Of a DNA stretch of 64,000 bases, positions 54,261 to 63,705 are shown piece after piece. The notes below the pieces were generated by a model. That model saw nothing but the letters and a program-made list of their open reading frames with translations. It did no database searches and had not been told where the DNA came from. Within the stretch, counting starts at the first letter, position 1. Each line of letters starts with the position of its first letter. The stretch is taken from assembly GCF_025370775.1 (NCBI RefSeq), contig NZ_JAMXEX010000002.1, positions 1-64,000 on the forward strand, given 5' to 3'. A program made the translations under genes and the position numbers. This DNA comes from Ancylothrix sp. D3o. Its GTDB lineage: Bacteria; Cyanobacteriota; Cyanobacteriia; Cyanobacteriales; Oscillatoriaceae.

Positions 54261-56162
54261 ATGGATACAACGTTTGATATCACGCTGTTAATGGTGCTGA
54301 CTGTTTTGGCAGGAATTGCAGCGCAAGTAATCGCCAGTTATCTCAAAGTTCCCAGCATTGTTTTTTTGCTGCTGTTTGGGATAGTTTTTGGTTCAGATGG
54401 CTTAGGAATTCTTCACCCGCAATTGTTGGGTAATGGTTTAGAAGTCATGGTTTCCCTTTCTGTAGCTTTAATTTTATTTGAAGGGGGGCTGAATTTAGAA
54501 TGGCGAGACTTGGGGGAAGTTTCCAGTAGCTTACGCAATTTAGTTACCATTGGCACGTTAATTACGCTGATTGGTGGGGGAATGGCTGCCCATTGGCTGA
54601 GTGAATTTCCCTGGCCAATTGCTTTTTTATATGCCTCACTTGTTGTAGTCACCGGCCCAACTGTGATCGGCCCTTTATTAAAGCAAGTTCAGGTTGAAAA
54701 ACAAGTTGCAACTTTACTCGAAGGGGAAGGCGTTTTAATTGATCCGGTGGGGGCAATTTTAGCGGTTTTGGTGTTGGATATTATTTTAAATGGTGATGCC
54801 GATCCGCTGAAATTAATTACGGGTTTGACGCTGCGATTAGGCGTAGGGGGATTGATTGGGGCTGCCGGTGGTTGGGGATTGGGTTTCTTCCTCAAAAAAG
54901 CGCAGTTTCTTTCGGAAGAATTAAAAAATTTAGTGGTTTTAGCCGGGTTGTGGGGTTTGTTTGGTTTGGCGCAAGAAATCCGCAGTGAGGCCGGTTTAAT
55001 GGCAACGGTGGTGGCGGGTTTAGTGTTGCGTTCTGCATCGCTGCCACAAGAAAGATTATTGCTCAGGTTTAAGGGGCAATTGACGATTTTAGCGGTGTCG
55101 GTTTTATTTATTTTGTTGGCGGCTGATTTATCGCTGGCAAGTTTGGTGGCGTTGGGTTGGGGAAGTGTCCTAACGGTTTTGGCTTTGATGTTTGTAGTGC
55201 GTCCGATTAATGTTTGGAGTTGCACGATTAATAGTGAGTTAAATTGGCGACAAAAGTTGTTTGTTTGTTGGATTGCACCGAGGGGTATTGTTTCGGCTTC
55301 GGTGGCTTCTTTGTTTGCAATTTTGTTAACGCAAAAAGGAATTAATGGTGGAGATTCGATTAAGGCTTTGGTGTTTTTGACGATTATTATTACGGTGTTT
55401 GTGCAAGGTTTAACGGCGGGTTTGGTGGCAAAGTTGCTGGGAGTTACTTCTACAAAGGCAACTGGGGCGGTGATTGTGGGGTCAAATCCGCTTTCGCGGT
55501 TGATTGCGCGAGTGTTTAAAGAACGGGATGAACGAGTGGTTTTAATTGATACGAATCCAGAGGCTTGTAAGGAGGCTGAGGCGGAAGATTTGCCGGTTTT
55601 TTTAAGTAGTGCTTTGGATACGAAAGTTTTGGAAGAGGCGGGGATTGCTTCGATGGGAACTTTTTTAGCGATGACGAGTAATGGCGAAGTAAATTTTGTG
55701 TTGGCGCAGCGGGTTTTGGAGGAGTTTCAGCCGCCGCGAGTGTTGGCGGTTTTTCCGGGGGAGTGTGGGGGAAATTCTGGAGGAAATTCGCGTCAAATTC
55801 AACAGGCTTTTATGCCTGATGTGTCTTGTAAGGTTTGGAATGAATTTATTAATGATGGGGAGGTGAAGTTAGGAGAAACGCTTTTAAAACAAGCAGGATT
55901 TGAGTTTCAGGAGGCGCATTTACAGGCGTTGATTCGTTCGGGTGAGTTGGTGCCTTTGCTGCGAGAACGTGAGGGAATGTTGCAGGTGATGCCGGCTTGT
56001 GAGGGATGGCTGGCGGGGGATAAGATTATTTATTTGCTGCATGATCCTAAGCCGAAGTTATTGAAGCGTTTGTCGGGGTCAAATTATTTGCGGCTGACGT
56101 TAGAAAAGTTGCCGGCAGTTGAGGAAATTCCTATGCCGGCGGGGGTTGGTGAAGGTGATTAA
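54261..56162 (+). CDS. CPA1-type cation:proton antiporter with TrkA-N (RCK) domain
   Basis: A 633-residue membrane protein. Start ATG at 54261; the longer frame begins inside a GTAGGGTGGG-type repeat. About twelve membrane helices cover residues 5-400 (for example SVALILFEGGLNLEW and LVVVTGPTVIGPLL, the latter with the antiporter's core TGP segment; EGEGVLIDPVGAILAVLVLD). A cytosolic nucleotide-binding domain follows (AVIVGSNPLSRLIARVFKERDERVVLIDTNPEAC) and then a C-terminal extension. It probably exchanges Na+ or K+ for H+ and is gated by a nucleotide. Confidence 0.9.
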   Translation: MDTTFDITLLMVLTVLAGIAAQVIASYLKVPSIVFLLLFGIVFGSDGLGILHPQLLGNGLEVMVSLSVALILFEGGLNLEWRDLGEVSSSLRNLVTIGTLITLIGGGMAAHWLSEFPWPIAFLYASLVVVTGPTVIGPLLKQVQVEKQVATLLEGEGVLIDPVGAILAVLVLDIILNGDADPLKLITGLTLRLGVGGLIGAAGGWGLGFFLKKAQFLSEELKNLVVLAGLWGLFGLAQEIRSEAGLMATVVAGLVLRSASLPQERLLLRFKGQLTILAVSVLFILLAADLSLASLVALGWGSVLTVLALMFVVRPINVWSCTINSELNWRQKLFVCWIAPRGIVSASVASLFAILLTQKGINGGDSIKALVFLTIIITVFVQGLTAGLVAKLLGVTSTKATGAVIVGSNPLSRLIARVFKERDERVVLIDTNPEACKEAEAEDLPVFLSSALDTKVLEEAGIASMGTFLAMTSNGEVNFVLAQRVLEEFQPPRVLAVFPGECGGNSGGNSRQIQQAFMPDVSCKVWNEFINDGEVKLGETLLKQAGFEFQEAHLQALIRSGELVPLLREREGMLQVMPACEGWLAGDKIIYLLHDPKPKLLKRLSGSNYLRLTLEKLPAVEEIPMPAGVGEGD

Positions 56163-56177
56163 AACAATGATTTTTTT

Positions 56178-56777
56178 TTAGACTACTGCCATTTGGGCGT
56201 GTTGAATTTTTGTCCCTAAAATGTTAAGAAATTCTGCTAACCAGCGGGGATGGGCCGGCCATGCGGGGGCTGTGACTAAGTTACCGTCTACGATGGCTTG
56301 ATCGGGGGGAATTTCACAATATTTTCCCCCTGCCATCAATACGTCTGGGCTGCAAGCGGGATAAGCTGTACAGCGTTTTCCTTCTAATACGCCGGCTGCG
56401 GATAATACTAATAGTCCGTGACAAATGGCGGCAATTGGTTTATTTGTCTGGGCAAAATGTCGGGTTATTTCTAATACTTGATTGTTGAGTCGGATATATT
56501 CGGGGGCACGTCCTCCGGGGATGATTAAGGCGTCATAGTTGTTGGGGTTGATGTCTTCAAAGGTGGCGTTAAGGGTGAAGTTGTGACCAGGTTTTTCGCT
56601 GTAGGTTTGGTCGCCTTCAAAGTCGTGGACGGCGGTGCGGATTTTTTCACCGGCTTTTTTATTTGGGCAAACAACATCTACTTGATGTCCTACCATTAGT
56701 AATGCTTGGAAGGGTACCATGATTTCGTAGTCTTCTACGAAGTCGCCGGCGAGCATTAAGATTTTTTTGCCTGTCAT
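56178..56777 (-). CDS. DJ-1/PfpI family protein (class I glutamine-amidotransferase-like)
   Basis: A 199-residue protein. The nucleophile elbow is [17 protein letters not shown] with Cys and His, and the Glu/oxyanion strand is [23 protein letters not shown] near the N-terminus. [18 protein letters not shown] is the conserved glycine loop. Members include proteases, glyoxalases III and deglycases. Which activity this one has is unclear. Convergent with the antiporter gene. Confidence 0.88.
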   Translation of the reverse strand: MTGKKILMLAGDFVEDYEIMVPFQALLMVGHQVDVVCPNKKAGEKIRTAVHDFEGDQTYSEKPGHNFTLNATFEDINPNNYDALIIPGGRAPEYIRLNNQVLEITRHFAQTNKPIAAICHGLLVLSAAGVLEGKRCTAYPACSPDVLMAGGKYCEIPPDQAIVDGNLVTAPAWPAHPRWLAEFLNILGTKIQHAQMAVV

Positions 56778-56955
56778 GTTTTTTGCGGGAGAGTTAAGTT
56801 GTTTATTGGCTACGGCTTTTGGCCGGTGTTTTCTATTTTAAGGGCATCTCTCTACAGGCTGTTTTTTTTAGGAAAAATTTTAGGTTTTGTCTGAGGGTAT
56901 GGGACATTAAAAACCCGTTTTCTTAAAGAAAGTTGGTTTGTTGGGTTTGCCTTAG

Positions 56956-57993
56956 TTATGCTTCGCCTTTCATTTCGTCTATGTCAAACCAATCTACAAA
57001 TACACCGGCCAGGGGAATTGCGATAAAAATTCCTAAAACTCCGGCGGCTTTTGCCCCAATTAATAATGCTAAAAAGACAATAACAGGATGCAAATTAAGG
57101 GAATTTTGCATAATTCGGGGATAGATAATATTGTCTTGTATTTGCTGTAAGACGATACAGGCTACTAAAACTTTTAAGGCCAGCCAGACATTTTGTGCCA
57201 AGACAATAAATGCCACTAAAAAAATGCCTAAAGTGGCTCCAATGCCGGGAATTAAGTCAAATACTCCCACAATTGCTGCTAAGGCTAAGGGAAATTTTAC
57301 ATCGAGTAATAGAAAGACGATGAAAGTTGAACAAATTAGAAATAGCATTAGGATTAATTGGCCTTGGAAAAAGCCTAAAAAGTTTTGTTCAACAATTCGA
57401 TTAAGCCGGAGGTGAAGGTGGCGAGGAATGATTTTTAAAAGCAGTTTCCAAAGTCTTTTTCCATCCATTAACATGAAAAAAGACACGACCATAATTAAGA
57501 TAAAGTTGAGAACGTTGGCGAAGAAAATTTGCAAAACTCCCAGGCTGGCAACGACGCCGTTTAAAGTTTGGTTGCGGAGTTGCCCTTCAAGTGCTCGTAA
57601 GTTTACATTCAGGTTTCTTGCTTTCAAAAATGTTTCTACTCGTTCGGAAAGGGGCGTAAGGGCGTTGATAAATTCGGTTACGCTATCTATGAGTTGCTGT
57701 CCTTGAGAAAGCAAGGAAACTCCTACTGTTAAAGTTAGTCCTCCTATGAAAACTAAACTCACTAAGAAAACTGCAACAGCGGCTACATTTCGCGGCATAA
57801 ATCGCTTCAACCAGCGAACCGGATAATTTAACAAAAAGGCAATTATAGCGGCTATTGTAAAAACAACGATAACTGTTTCAAAATAGGATAATAGCTGGAG
57901 TAGTGCCCACCCTGATGCAAACAAAAGCAAAAAGCGCACTAAGCTAGAGTTGGTCAGCATTTCCCACAAGTTTTTAGTGGCTGGACTGGTCAT
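56956..57993 (-). CDS. AI-2E family transporter (PerM/YdiK-like)
   Basis: A 345-residue membrane protein with about eight helices. It starts with the paired helices FLLLFASGWALLQLLSYFETVIVVFTIAAIIAFLLNYPV, has a central soluble stretch of helices (LIDSVTEFINALTPLSERVETFL), and ends with the signature GVFDLIPGIGATLGIF and KAAGVLGIFIAIPLAGVFVDWF. The family was named for AI-2 export but includes Na+/H+ antiporters, so the substrate is open. Monocistronic. Confidence 0.9.
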   Translation of the reverse strand: MTSPATKNLWEMLTNSSLVRFLLLFASGWALLQLLSYFETVIVVFTIAAIIAFLLNYPVRWLKRFMPRNVAAVAVFLVSLVFIGGLTLTVGVSLLSQGQQLIDSVTEFINALTPLSERVETFLKARNLNVNLRALEGQLRNQTLNGVVASLGVLQIFFANVLNFILIMVVSFFMLMDGKRLWKLLLKIIPRHLHLRLNRIVEQNFLGFFQGQLILMLFLICSTFIVFLLLDVKFPLALAAIVGVFDLIPGIGATLGIFLVAFIVLAQNVWLALKVLVACIVLQQIQDNIIYPRIMQNSLNLHPVIVFLALLIGAKAAGVLGIFIAIPLAGVFVDWFDIDEMKGEA

Positions 57994-58351
57994 TTTTTTG
58001 TAAGGGTCAAGTATATTAAGGGTTGCTTTAAAACAATTGGTTTTGGCTTTGTGGCGGCAGTTCGATGATAGGATATAGAGATATATTCCTCAACTTAGCC
58101 TGAGTTTAAATTAACACTCTGGGGCGGAAAGTAAATCTATCGCTCGGTACATCATCGGGAATTTTTAAGCCCTGCCAAATCGGCTTGAAGGAAGAGAGAA
58201 AGCTGCGAAGTAATTAAAGGAAGCGTGATTTATTTATTTAGGTTTTATGCAAAGGCCGGCTTTTTGGAAAAATGTTAAAATTTTGACAGCAGAAATGAGC
58301 GTTTTTTGATATTGTAAATAATCTGAGTTTTGAGGCTCTGCGGGTACAGGG
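57994..58351. other. intergenic region upstream of petN terminator
   Basis: About 360 bases with no recognised gene or RNA. Confidence 0.4.
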
Positions 58352-58387
58352 AAAATAAAAAGGGGGCCGGCGCAATTCGCCAACCCC
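58352..58387 (-). terminator. Rho-independent terminator of petN
   Basis: On the minus strand GGGG-TT-GGCG pairs with CGCC-GG-CCCC around AATTG and is followed by TTTTTATTTT. Confidence 0.75.
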
Positions 58388-58412
58388 ACCCAGACAAAAG
58401 GCGATATTTTGT

Positions 58413-58502
58413 CTACAGCCCGTTACGGCCCCAAACTACCATCGCAATTGAAAAAGTGAACACGGCTAATAATCCAGTCCAACCCAATGTGAGAATATCC
58501 AT
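58413..58502 (-). CDS. petN: cytochrome b6f complex subunit 8 (PetN)
   Basis: A 29-residue single-helix protein, starting at ATG 58502: [20 protein letters not shown] followed by MVVWGRNGL and a stop. It matches the canonical PetN of cyanobacteria and chloroplasts almost along its full length, including the invariant MVVWGRNG end. PetN is required for assembly and stability of the b6f complex in the thylakoid membrane. The gene is monocistronic with its own terminator, as is common, and is divergent from the gene at 58628. Confidence 0.97.
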   Translation of the reverse strand: MDILTLGWTGLLAVFTFSIAMVVWGRNGL

Positions 58503-58627
58503 AGCTTTGCCTTAAGAAAAACCAAACAAAATAACTCCAATGCTTATTTTAAGCCAATGGGAGCCTTTTAGGGCATCCTCATATTAAATGGGGCGTTATT
58601 CTTGAAACTTGATACTTGAAGATCGAA

Positions 58628-59095
58628 ATGACTGTACAAAATTCTCCCGAACTGGATCTCAACGCCGAAAGAATTGAATCTCTCAAAGCCGGTATGATTG
58701 CTGCTTTGGCGTTATTTGCTGCGTTTGTCGCCACCACCGGCCTCAACCAGTTTTTTTTAGCAAGGCAATTTCAACCTCTGGCAAGCTTATTGATAATTGA
58801 TATCAATTTTAGTTTAGTAATCAGCGTTGCTGTTGTTATCGTGAGCGGGTTTGTGTTTGGGATTACCTACCGCTATGTTATTCGTGATGATAAAAATTCT
58901 CATCTCCAAGAAGGTGCGGTATTAGCTTTTGGTTTGGTGCGAGGTTTGGCCCAACTCGACACCGGCCTGCTATTTAAAACCGATTTTTGGCCTTTGGTGG
59001 TGTTGGGGGGAGAAAGTTTGCTGTTGTTTGCGGTGGGCCGGTTGGTTCTTGATATTGCTTTGCATTGGGGGTGGGTTAAATTTTATCGCGGCTAA
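58628..59095 (+). CDS. small conserved integral membrane protein
   Basis: A 155-residue protein from ATG 58628; an in-frame TTG four codons earlier is possible. It has four predicted helices: LKAGMIAALALFAAFVATTGL, FSLVISVAVVIVSGFVFGITY, AVLAFGLVRGLAQLDTGLL and FWPLVVLGGESLLLFAVGRLVLDIAL. No charged catalytic motif is seen. It looks like a conserved cyanobacterial membrane protein whose function I do not know. Adjacent and divergent to petN. Confidence 0.75.
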   Translation: MTVQNSPELDLNAERIESLKAGMIAALALFAAFVATTGLNQFFLARQFQPLASLLIIDINFSLVISVAVVIVSGFVFGITYRYVIRDDKNSHLQEGAVLAFGLVRGLAQLDTGLLFKTDFWPLVVLGGESLLLFAVGRLVLDIALHWGWVKFYRG

Positions 59096-59153
59096 AAAAG
59101 CAGAGATAAATAATCGGAACTGAGTTAAATAGCTGTAGACAAATCACGATTAA

Positions 59154-62100
59154 CTAACGCTTGAAAGGTATTTCAATGATAAATTCAGTACCGACACCCC
59201 GCTGAGAAGAACAGGATAAACTACCGCCATGTTTTTCGACGACAATTTGATAACTAATAGATAAGCCTAAGCCGGTGCCTTTCCCCACCGGCTTTGTAGT
59301 AAAAAAGGGATCAAAAAGCTTATTTTTAACAGCTTCATTCATGCCGATGCCGTTATCAATAATTTTGATAGCCAGCCGTTGGGGTGAAATTTGTTCGGTT
59401 TTAATTGAAATAGTCGGAACCCAGGGAGAGGTATTTTCCTCTTCCTTGACTTCCCTGTAATAATCTTCAAAAGCATCAATTGCATTGGATAAAATATTCA
59501 TAAAAACCTGATTCATTGCCCCTGGAAAACAATCCACCAAGGGTAAATCGGCATAGTCTTTAATCACTTTAATTCGGGGGCGTTTTTGTGTAAGGCTGTC
59601 GGCAGAACGTTGGGCGACCAAACGATGTTGCAAAATCATTAAAGCGCTATCAATGCCAGAGTGAATATCAGCTAACTTTCTGTCTGATTGGTCAAGGCGT
59701 GAAAAATTTCGCAAAGATAAAACAATTTCTCGAATTCGTTCCGCGCCGATTTTCATTGATTCCATAATCTTCGGTAAATCTTCAACTAAAAAGTCAATTT
59801 CTGCCAGTTCGAGAGCGGCAAGAATTGGCACTGGTGGTTCTGGATAATGGCGCTTATATAAGTGTAGCAAATAAAGCAATTGTTCGACATACTGGCTGGC
59901 ATAAACCAAATTGCCATAAATAAAATTGACAGGATTATTAATTTCATGGGCAACTCCAGCCACAAGTTGACCCAGAGATGACATTTTTTCGCTTTGAATT
60001 AATTGGGCTTGGGTGCGTTTTAACTCTTGCACAGTTAGTTGAAGCTGTTGGGCTTTTTCGCGTTCTTTTGCCTCACTTTCACGAATAGCAATTTCCGCTT
60101 GTTTGCGTTCTGTTAAATCTTGAACAACGGCTTGAAAAAACAATTCCCCTTCTTGTAATTCCAGAGCCGTTAACCAAACTTCGGCAGGAAATTCGCTGCC
60201 ATCAAAACGGCGATGAATCCACTCAAAACGGTGGTTTCCTTTTTCAAAAGCTTGGGCAATAAATTGATTAACTGTACTGAAAGAATCTTGACCATTGGGT
60301 TGATAAGGCGGGGAAAGATGGGCGGGATGAAGCCCTGAGAATTGTTGCCTGTTCTGACAACCATATAATTCAACAGCCGCACTATTTCCATCAAAAAAGC
60401 CGTTTTCATTGCCAATCAAAACTGCAAGGCTAGTGGCTTCATAAAGCGCTCGAAATTGATGTTCAGAACGCTGCAATGCGAGTTCGGCTCCTTTGCGTTC
60501 TGTCACATCCATGACGGTGCCGGCCATCCCGACAAACGCGCCGTTTTCATTTCGCAATATACCCGCTTGACAACTAATCCAGTGAATACTGCTATCAGGC
60601 CAAACAATTCGATAATCTACGCTATATTCTACTTGTTGAGCAATGGCAATTTCCATGACATCGATCACAAGCTGCCGGTCTTCGGGGTGAACACAAGAAA
60701 TAAAATTTTCTAGGTTATTTAACTGGTCAGCATCAACGCCAAACAACGATTCAATGCCATGAAAATAATGGGTTGTATTGGTCTTTTTATCCCACTTCCA
60801 AAGCCCCATTCGCGCTGCATTAATGGCTAAACGTAACTGCTCTTCACTGTCTTTTAAAGCTTGTTCTGCTTGGACTCGCTCGACAATTTCTTGGCAGAGT
60901 TGCTGATTGGCGGCTTCGAGTGCTGCTGTACGAGTTTGCACCAATTCTTCGAGGTGTTCTTGATATTGTCGTAAGGCGGCTTCGATGTTTTTGCGCTCGG
61001 TGATATCGAGACAAGTGGCAAAGACTTTAATCACTTGATTTTGTTGGTTAAAAGCTGTTTGACCAATGACATATAAATGGCGTACAGAATTATCGGGGCG
61101 GATAATTCGGTGTTCAAATTCGGCGCATTTCCCGGCATTCATAGCCTCTGTAACGGTGGTTTGCCACATTGGCAAATCATCAGGATGAACGCGCCGCAAA
61201 ACTTCTTCAAAAGATGGGTTAATTTCACCAAGTGAAAATCCATAAATGCGATAAAGTTCATCACTCCAGGTAAGTTGTTGAGTGATAGCATCAAATTCCC
61301 AACTGCCAACATGAGCAAGTTTTTGTGCTTCGGCAAGGTTGGCTTCACTTTTGCGAAGGGCAAATTCTGCAAGTTTTTGGTCACTAATTTCTGTGAGTAA
61401 ACCATCCCAAACGATATCACCATTTGGATAAAGTTCGGGGCGAGAAGCGGCTCGCACCCATTTAATTTTGCCGGTGGCGGTAAAAAGTCGTCCTTCCCAT
61501 TTCCAGTCTTGTAAGTTTTGTGCAGATTCGCTGATCGATTCCATTAAACCGGTTAAATCGTCTGGATGGGTAAGTTCTTGAGGAGTAATTTTTAAGAAAA
61601 CTTCGGGTTCCATTTCAAATAGTTCGCGGCAACCGGCACTTACATAAGTGAATGAATTAGTGCCATTTTTTTGCAGGCGATATTGATAAAGCATCCCCGG
61701 AATGTTGGCGCTTAATCTTTGATAGCGTTGTTCGCTTGCGTGTAATTCTCTTTCTCGGCGGTCTCGATCTATGGCAATACCGGCTAGGTGGGCAGCAGTT
61801 TCTAATACTCGAATTTGTTGCTCTGTGGGAGTATGGGGTTTCGTGTCATAAATGCCAAATGTTCCTAATACTTTGCCGGTGATGGAAAATATGGGAAATG
61901 ACCAACAAGATCGCAGTCCAAAACTGAGGGCAAAATCCCGATAGTTTGCCCACAAGGGGTCAGTGGCGATGTCGGAAACGATGACGCTTTTGCCAAAATA
62001 GGCTGCGGTGCCGCAAGAACCTACGCTTGGGCCTATTGGCATTCCTTCTATGGCTTGATTATAAGCTTCTGGGAGGTTTGGGGCGGCTCCCCGATGTAGG

Positions 62101-62693
62101 TTTTTTCCACCGGCATCCAGCAGCAATATAGAACAGCGCATTGGCTGAAATTGCGCTTCGATCATGTTGCTGATAGCGTGGAGAATGTCAGGGACTGCTG
62201 TGCCGGTGGCTATCATTTCTAAGACTTTGGTTTCGCCTAAACTTTTCGCGGAGGATGCGTTTGGTATGCTTTCAATTCTTGGCCGTCTTTTGGGTTGGTT
62301 GTTATATCTTTTATTTAAAAATCGGCTAGGCTTATGCTGGTATTTTGGCGTATTTAAGACTGTTTTTGACTGATTGTTATTAAGGTCTGTGCTTAACAGC
62401 ATGATGCCGCCAATTTGACCATCTAATTGTTGCCAAGGCTGCATTTGCCAGTTTTCACAAGTTTGGGGAATGCCGGTTAATGCTTTTGTGAATTTTTCTT
62501 TCCAATTCAGAGGAAGTTGGGGGAAAATTTCGCTGTGAAAACAACCCAGCAGGTTTTGTTCTTCGAGGTGGTGGGCACTCAACCAGCGGCGAGATACTGC
62601 CAAGTAGCGCATTTGACAATCTAACATCGCTACAGGGGCCGGCAAATTTCCTAAAAAATTTTGGAACAATTCTTGATGATCAAGGGCGTACAT
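59154..62693 (-). CDS. multi-PAS/GAF sensor histidine kinase
   Basis: A 1179-residue soluble kinase. Domain order from text: PAS (residues about 8-110, LPAPVAMLDCQMRYLAVSRRWL), GAF (about 150-315, IEAQFQPMRCSILLLDAGG...SVGSCGTAAYFGKSVIVSDIATDPLW), then PAS at about 325, 455, 610 and 735, each followed by ITERK-type PAC ends, with coiled coils between. The catalytic part has HisKA with QLVAGVAHEINNPVNFIYG (phospho-His in VAHEINNP) and HATPase_c with NILSNAIDAF, IKIIDNGIGMN and GKGTGLGLSISYQIV. All boxes are intact. No membrane helices and no receiver domain, so it must act through an unlinked response regulator. Confidence 0.93.
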   Translation of the reverse strand: MYALDHQELFQNFLGNLPAPVAMLDCQMRYLAVSRRWLSAHHLEEQNLLGCFHSEIFPQLPLNWKEKFTKALTGIPQTCENWQMQPWQQLDGQIGGIMLLSTDLNNNQSKTVLNTPKYQHKPSRFLNKRYNNQPKRRPRIESIPNASSAKSLGETKVLEMIATGTAVPDILHAISNMIEAQFQPMRCSILLLDAGGKNLHRGAAPNLPEAYNQAIEGMPIGPSVGSCGTAAYFGKSVIVSDIATDPLWANYRDFALSFGLRSCWSFPIFSITGKVLGTFGIYDTKPHTPTEQQIRVLETAAHLAGIAIDRDRRERELHASEQRYQRLSANIPGMLYQYRLQKNGTNSFTYVSAGCRELFEMEPEVFLKITPQELTHPDDLTGLMESISESAQNLQDWKWEGRLFTATGKIKWVRAASRPELYPNGDIVWDGLLTEISDQKLAEFALRKSEANLAEAQKLAHVGSWEFDAITQQLTWSDELYRIYGFSLGEINPSFEEVLRRVHPDDLPMWQTTVTEAMNAGKCAEFEHRIIRPDNSVRHLYVIGQTAFNQQNQVIKVFATCLDITERKNIEAALRQYQEHLEELVQTRTAALEAANQQLCQEIVERVQAEQALKDSEEQLRLAINAARMGLWKWDKKTNTTHYFHGIESLFGVDADQLNNLENFISCVHPEDRQLVIDVMEIAIAQQVEYSVDYRIVWPDSSIHWISCQAGILRNENGAFVGMAGTVMDVTERKGAELALQRSEHQFRALYEATSLAVLIGNENGFFDGNSAAVELYGCQNRQQFSGLHPAHLSPPYQPNGQDSFSTVNQFIAQAFEKGNHRFEWIHRRFDGSEFPAEVWLTALELQEGELFFQAVVQDLTERKQAEIAIRESEAKEREKAQQLQLTVQELKRTQAQLIQSEKMSSLGQLVAGVAHEINNPVNFIYGNLVYASQYVEQLLYLLHLYKRHYPEPPVPILAALELAEIDFLVEDLPKIMESMKIGAERIREIVLSLRNFSRLDQSDRKLADIHSGIDSALMILQHRLVAQRSADSLTQKRPRIKVIKDYADLPLVDCFPGAMNQVFMNILSNAIDAFEDYYREVKEEENTSPWVPTISIKTEQISPQRLAIKIIDNGIGMNEAVKNKLFDPFFTTKPVGKGTGLGLSISYQIVVEKHGGSLSCSSQRGVGTEFIIEIPFKR

Positions 62694-62847
62694 AGGCTTT
62701 TATAATTTTTGACGTTTAACTGGTTATTCGCCATTAGAGTTTTTGCAGTAATTTGGGGGTTTAATGTTATTTTAAAAACCGCAACTGACTAGGTTATTTT
62801 TTTGAACAAACCCCCAATTTGCTTGAGAAAGTCGGCGGGGTTTCGTC

Positions 62848-63522
62848 TTAAAATGTAAATTCTTTGATTTCTAATTGTCCGTAAGCCATGTTGCGGTCAA
62901 TAGCGGAGAAAATTTTGTTATGGGATTGTTCGGAACATAAACATTTCCACACCAAATGAGCGACATCAGGCCGATGAATGGTGCCGGCAATTCGCTCATC
63001 TTCTGTGAGAATTCCGTTGCCGGTGGCCGGTTCAGATTTTAAGCCGCCTGGTCGAATAATGGTATAAGTTAACCCGCTATTAATGAGATGTTGTTCGGCT
63101 TTTTCTTTTTCAATTAATACAGCGCCCAAAGTTTCTAACACTTGCGGAGATAGGGCAATTTTGCTATTACCAGCCCCAATTGAAGAAACTAAAATAAATT
63201 TTTTGACTCCAGCTTTCACCGCCGCGTCAACCAAGTTTTTATTGCCTAAATAATCTGCCCGTTGTCCCTCTTTGGGTAAGCCGCCAATGGTGCTAATAAC
63301 GACATCAATAGGCTGGCATTCTTGCATAATGTTTTCCATCGCTTTAGCATCTAAAGCATCCCCCAAAACAGTATTTAGCCCCATTGATTCTAATTGGGCT
63401 TTGGTGGTTTCGCTTCGGAGGAGGGCGGTGATTTTTTGGTTGTGTTGGCTGAGGGTGTAGGCGAGTTGCGCCCCAACACCGCGACTGGCGCCGGCTAAAA
63501 AAATATGAGTTGTGGTGGTCAT
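62848..63522 (-). CDS. atypical SDR, NAD(P)H-binding protein
   Basis: A 224-residue Rossmann protein with FLAGASRGVGAQLAYTL as dinucleotide motif, VVISTIGGLPKEGQRADYLGNKNLVDAAVKAGVKKFILVSSIGAG and LTYTIIRPGGLKSEP. These are the same blocks as in the SDR at 10669, to which it is paralogous at the family level. A classical YxxxK is not obvious. The role is unknown; the Ycf39/HSCARG-like group includes assembly factors for photosystem II. Confidence 0.85.
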   Translation of the reverse strand: MTTTTHIFLAGASRGVGAQLAYTLSQHNQKITALLRSETTKAQLESMGLNTVLGDALDAKAMENIMQECQPIDVVISTIGGLPKEGQRADYLGNKNLVDAAVKAGVKKFILVSSIGAGNSKIALSPQVLETLGAVLIEKEKAEQHLINSGLTYTIIRPGGLKSEPATGNGILTEDERIAGTIHRPDVAHLVWKCLCSEQSHNKIFSAIDRNMAYGQLEIKEFTF

Positions 63523-63628
63523 TTGTGGTTTTTAGAAGATAATCTCTTTTTTATTAACACAACCTTAACTGATTTGAAAAGTGTTTTGGCCGAAAGTTAT
63601 AACTTAAGACTTAGAAACGACCTAAGCG

Positions 63629-63652
63629 AAAAGCCCGGTTTTTTCGGCTTTT
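63629..63652. terminator. hairpin terminator, bidirectional
   Basis: AAAAGCC pairs with GGCTTTT, T-run on both strands. It may end the methyltransferase gene that reads leftward from the window edge. Confidence 0.5.
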
Positions 63653-63705
63653 TTTTCTCCAGCCAAAATTTAAGACGGATTAGGTATTTTTTAGGGCAAT
63701 TTTAT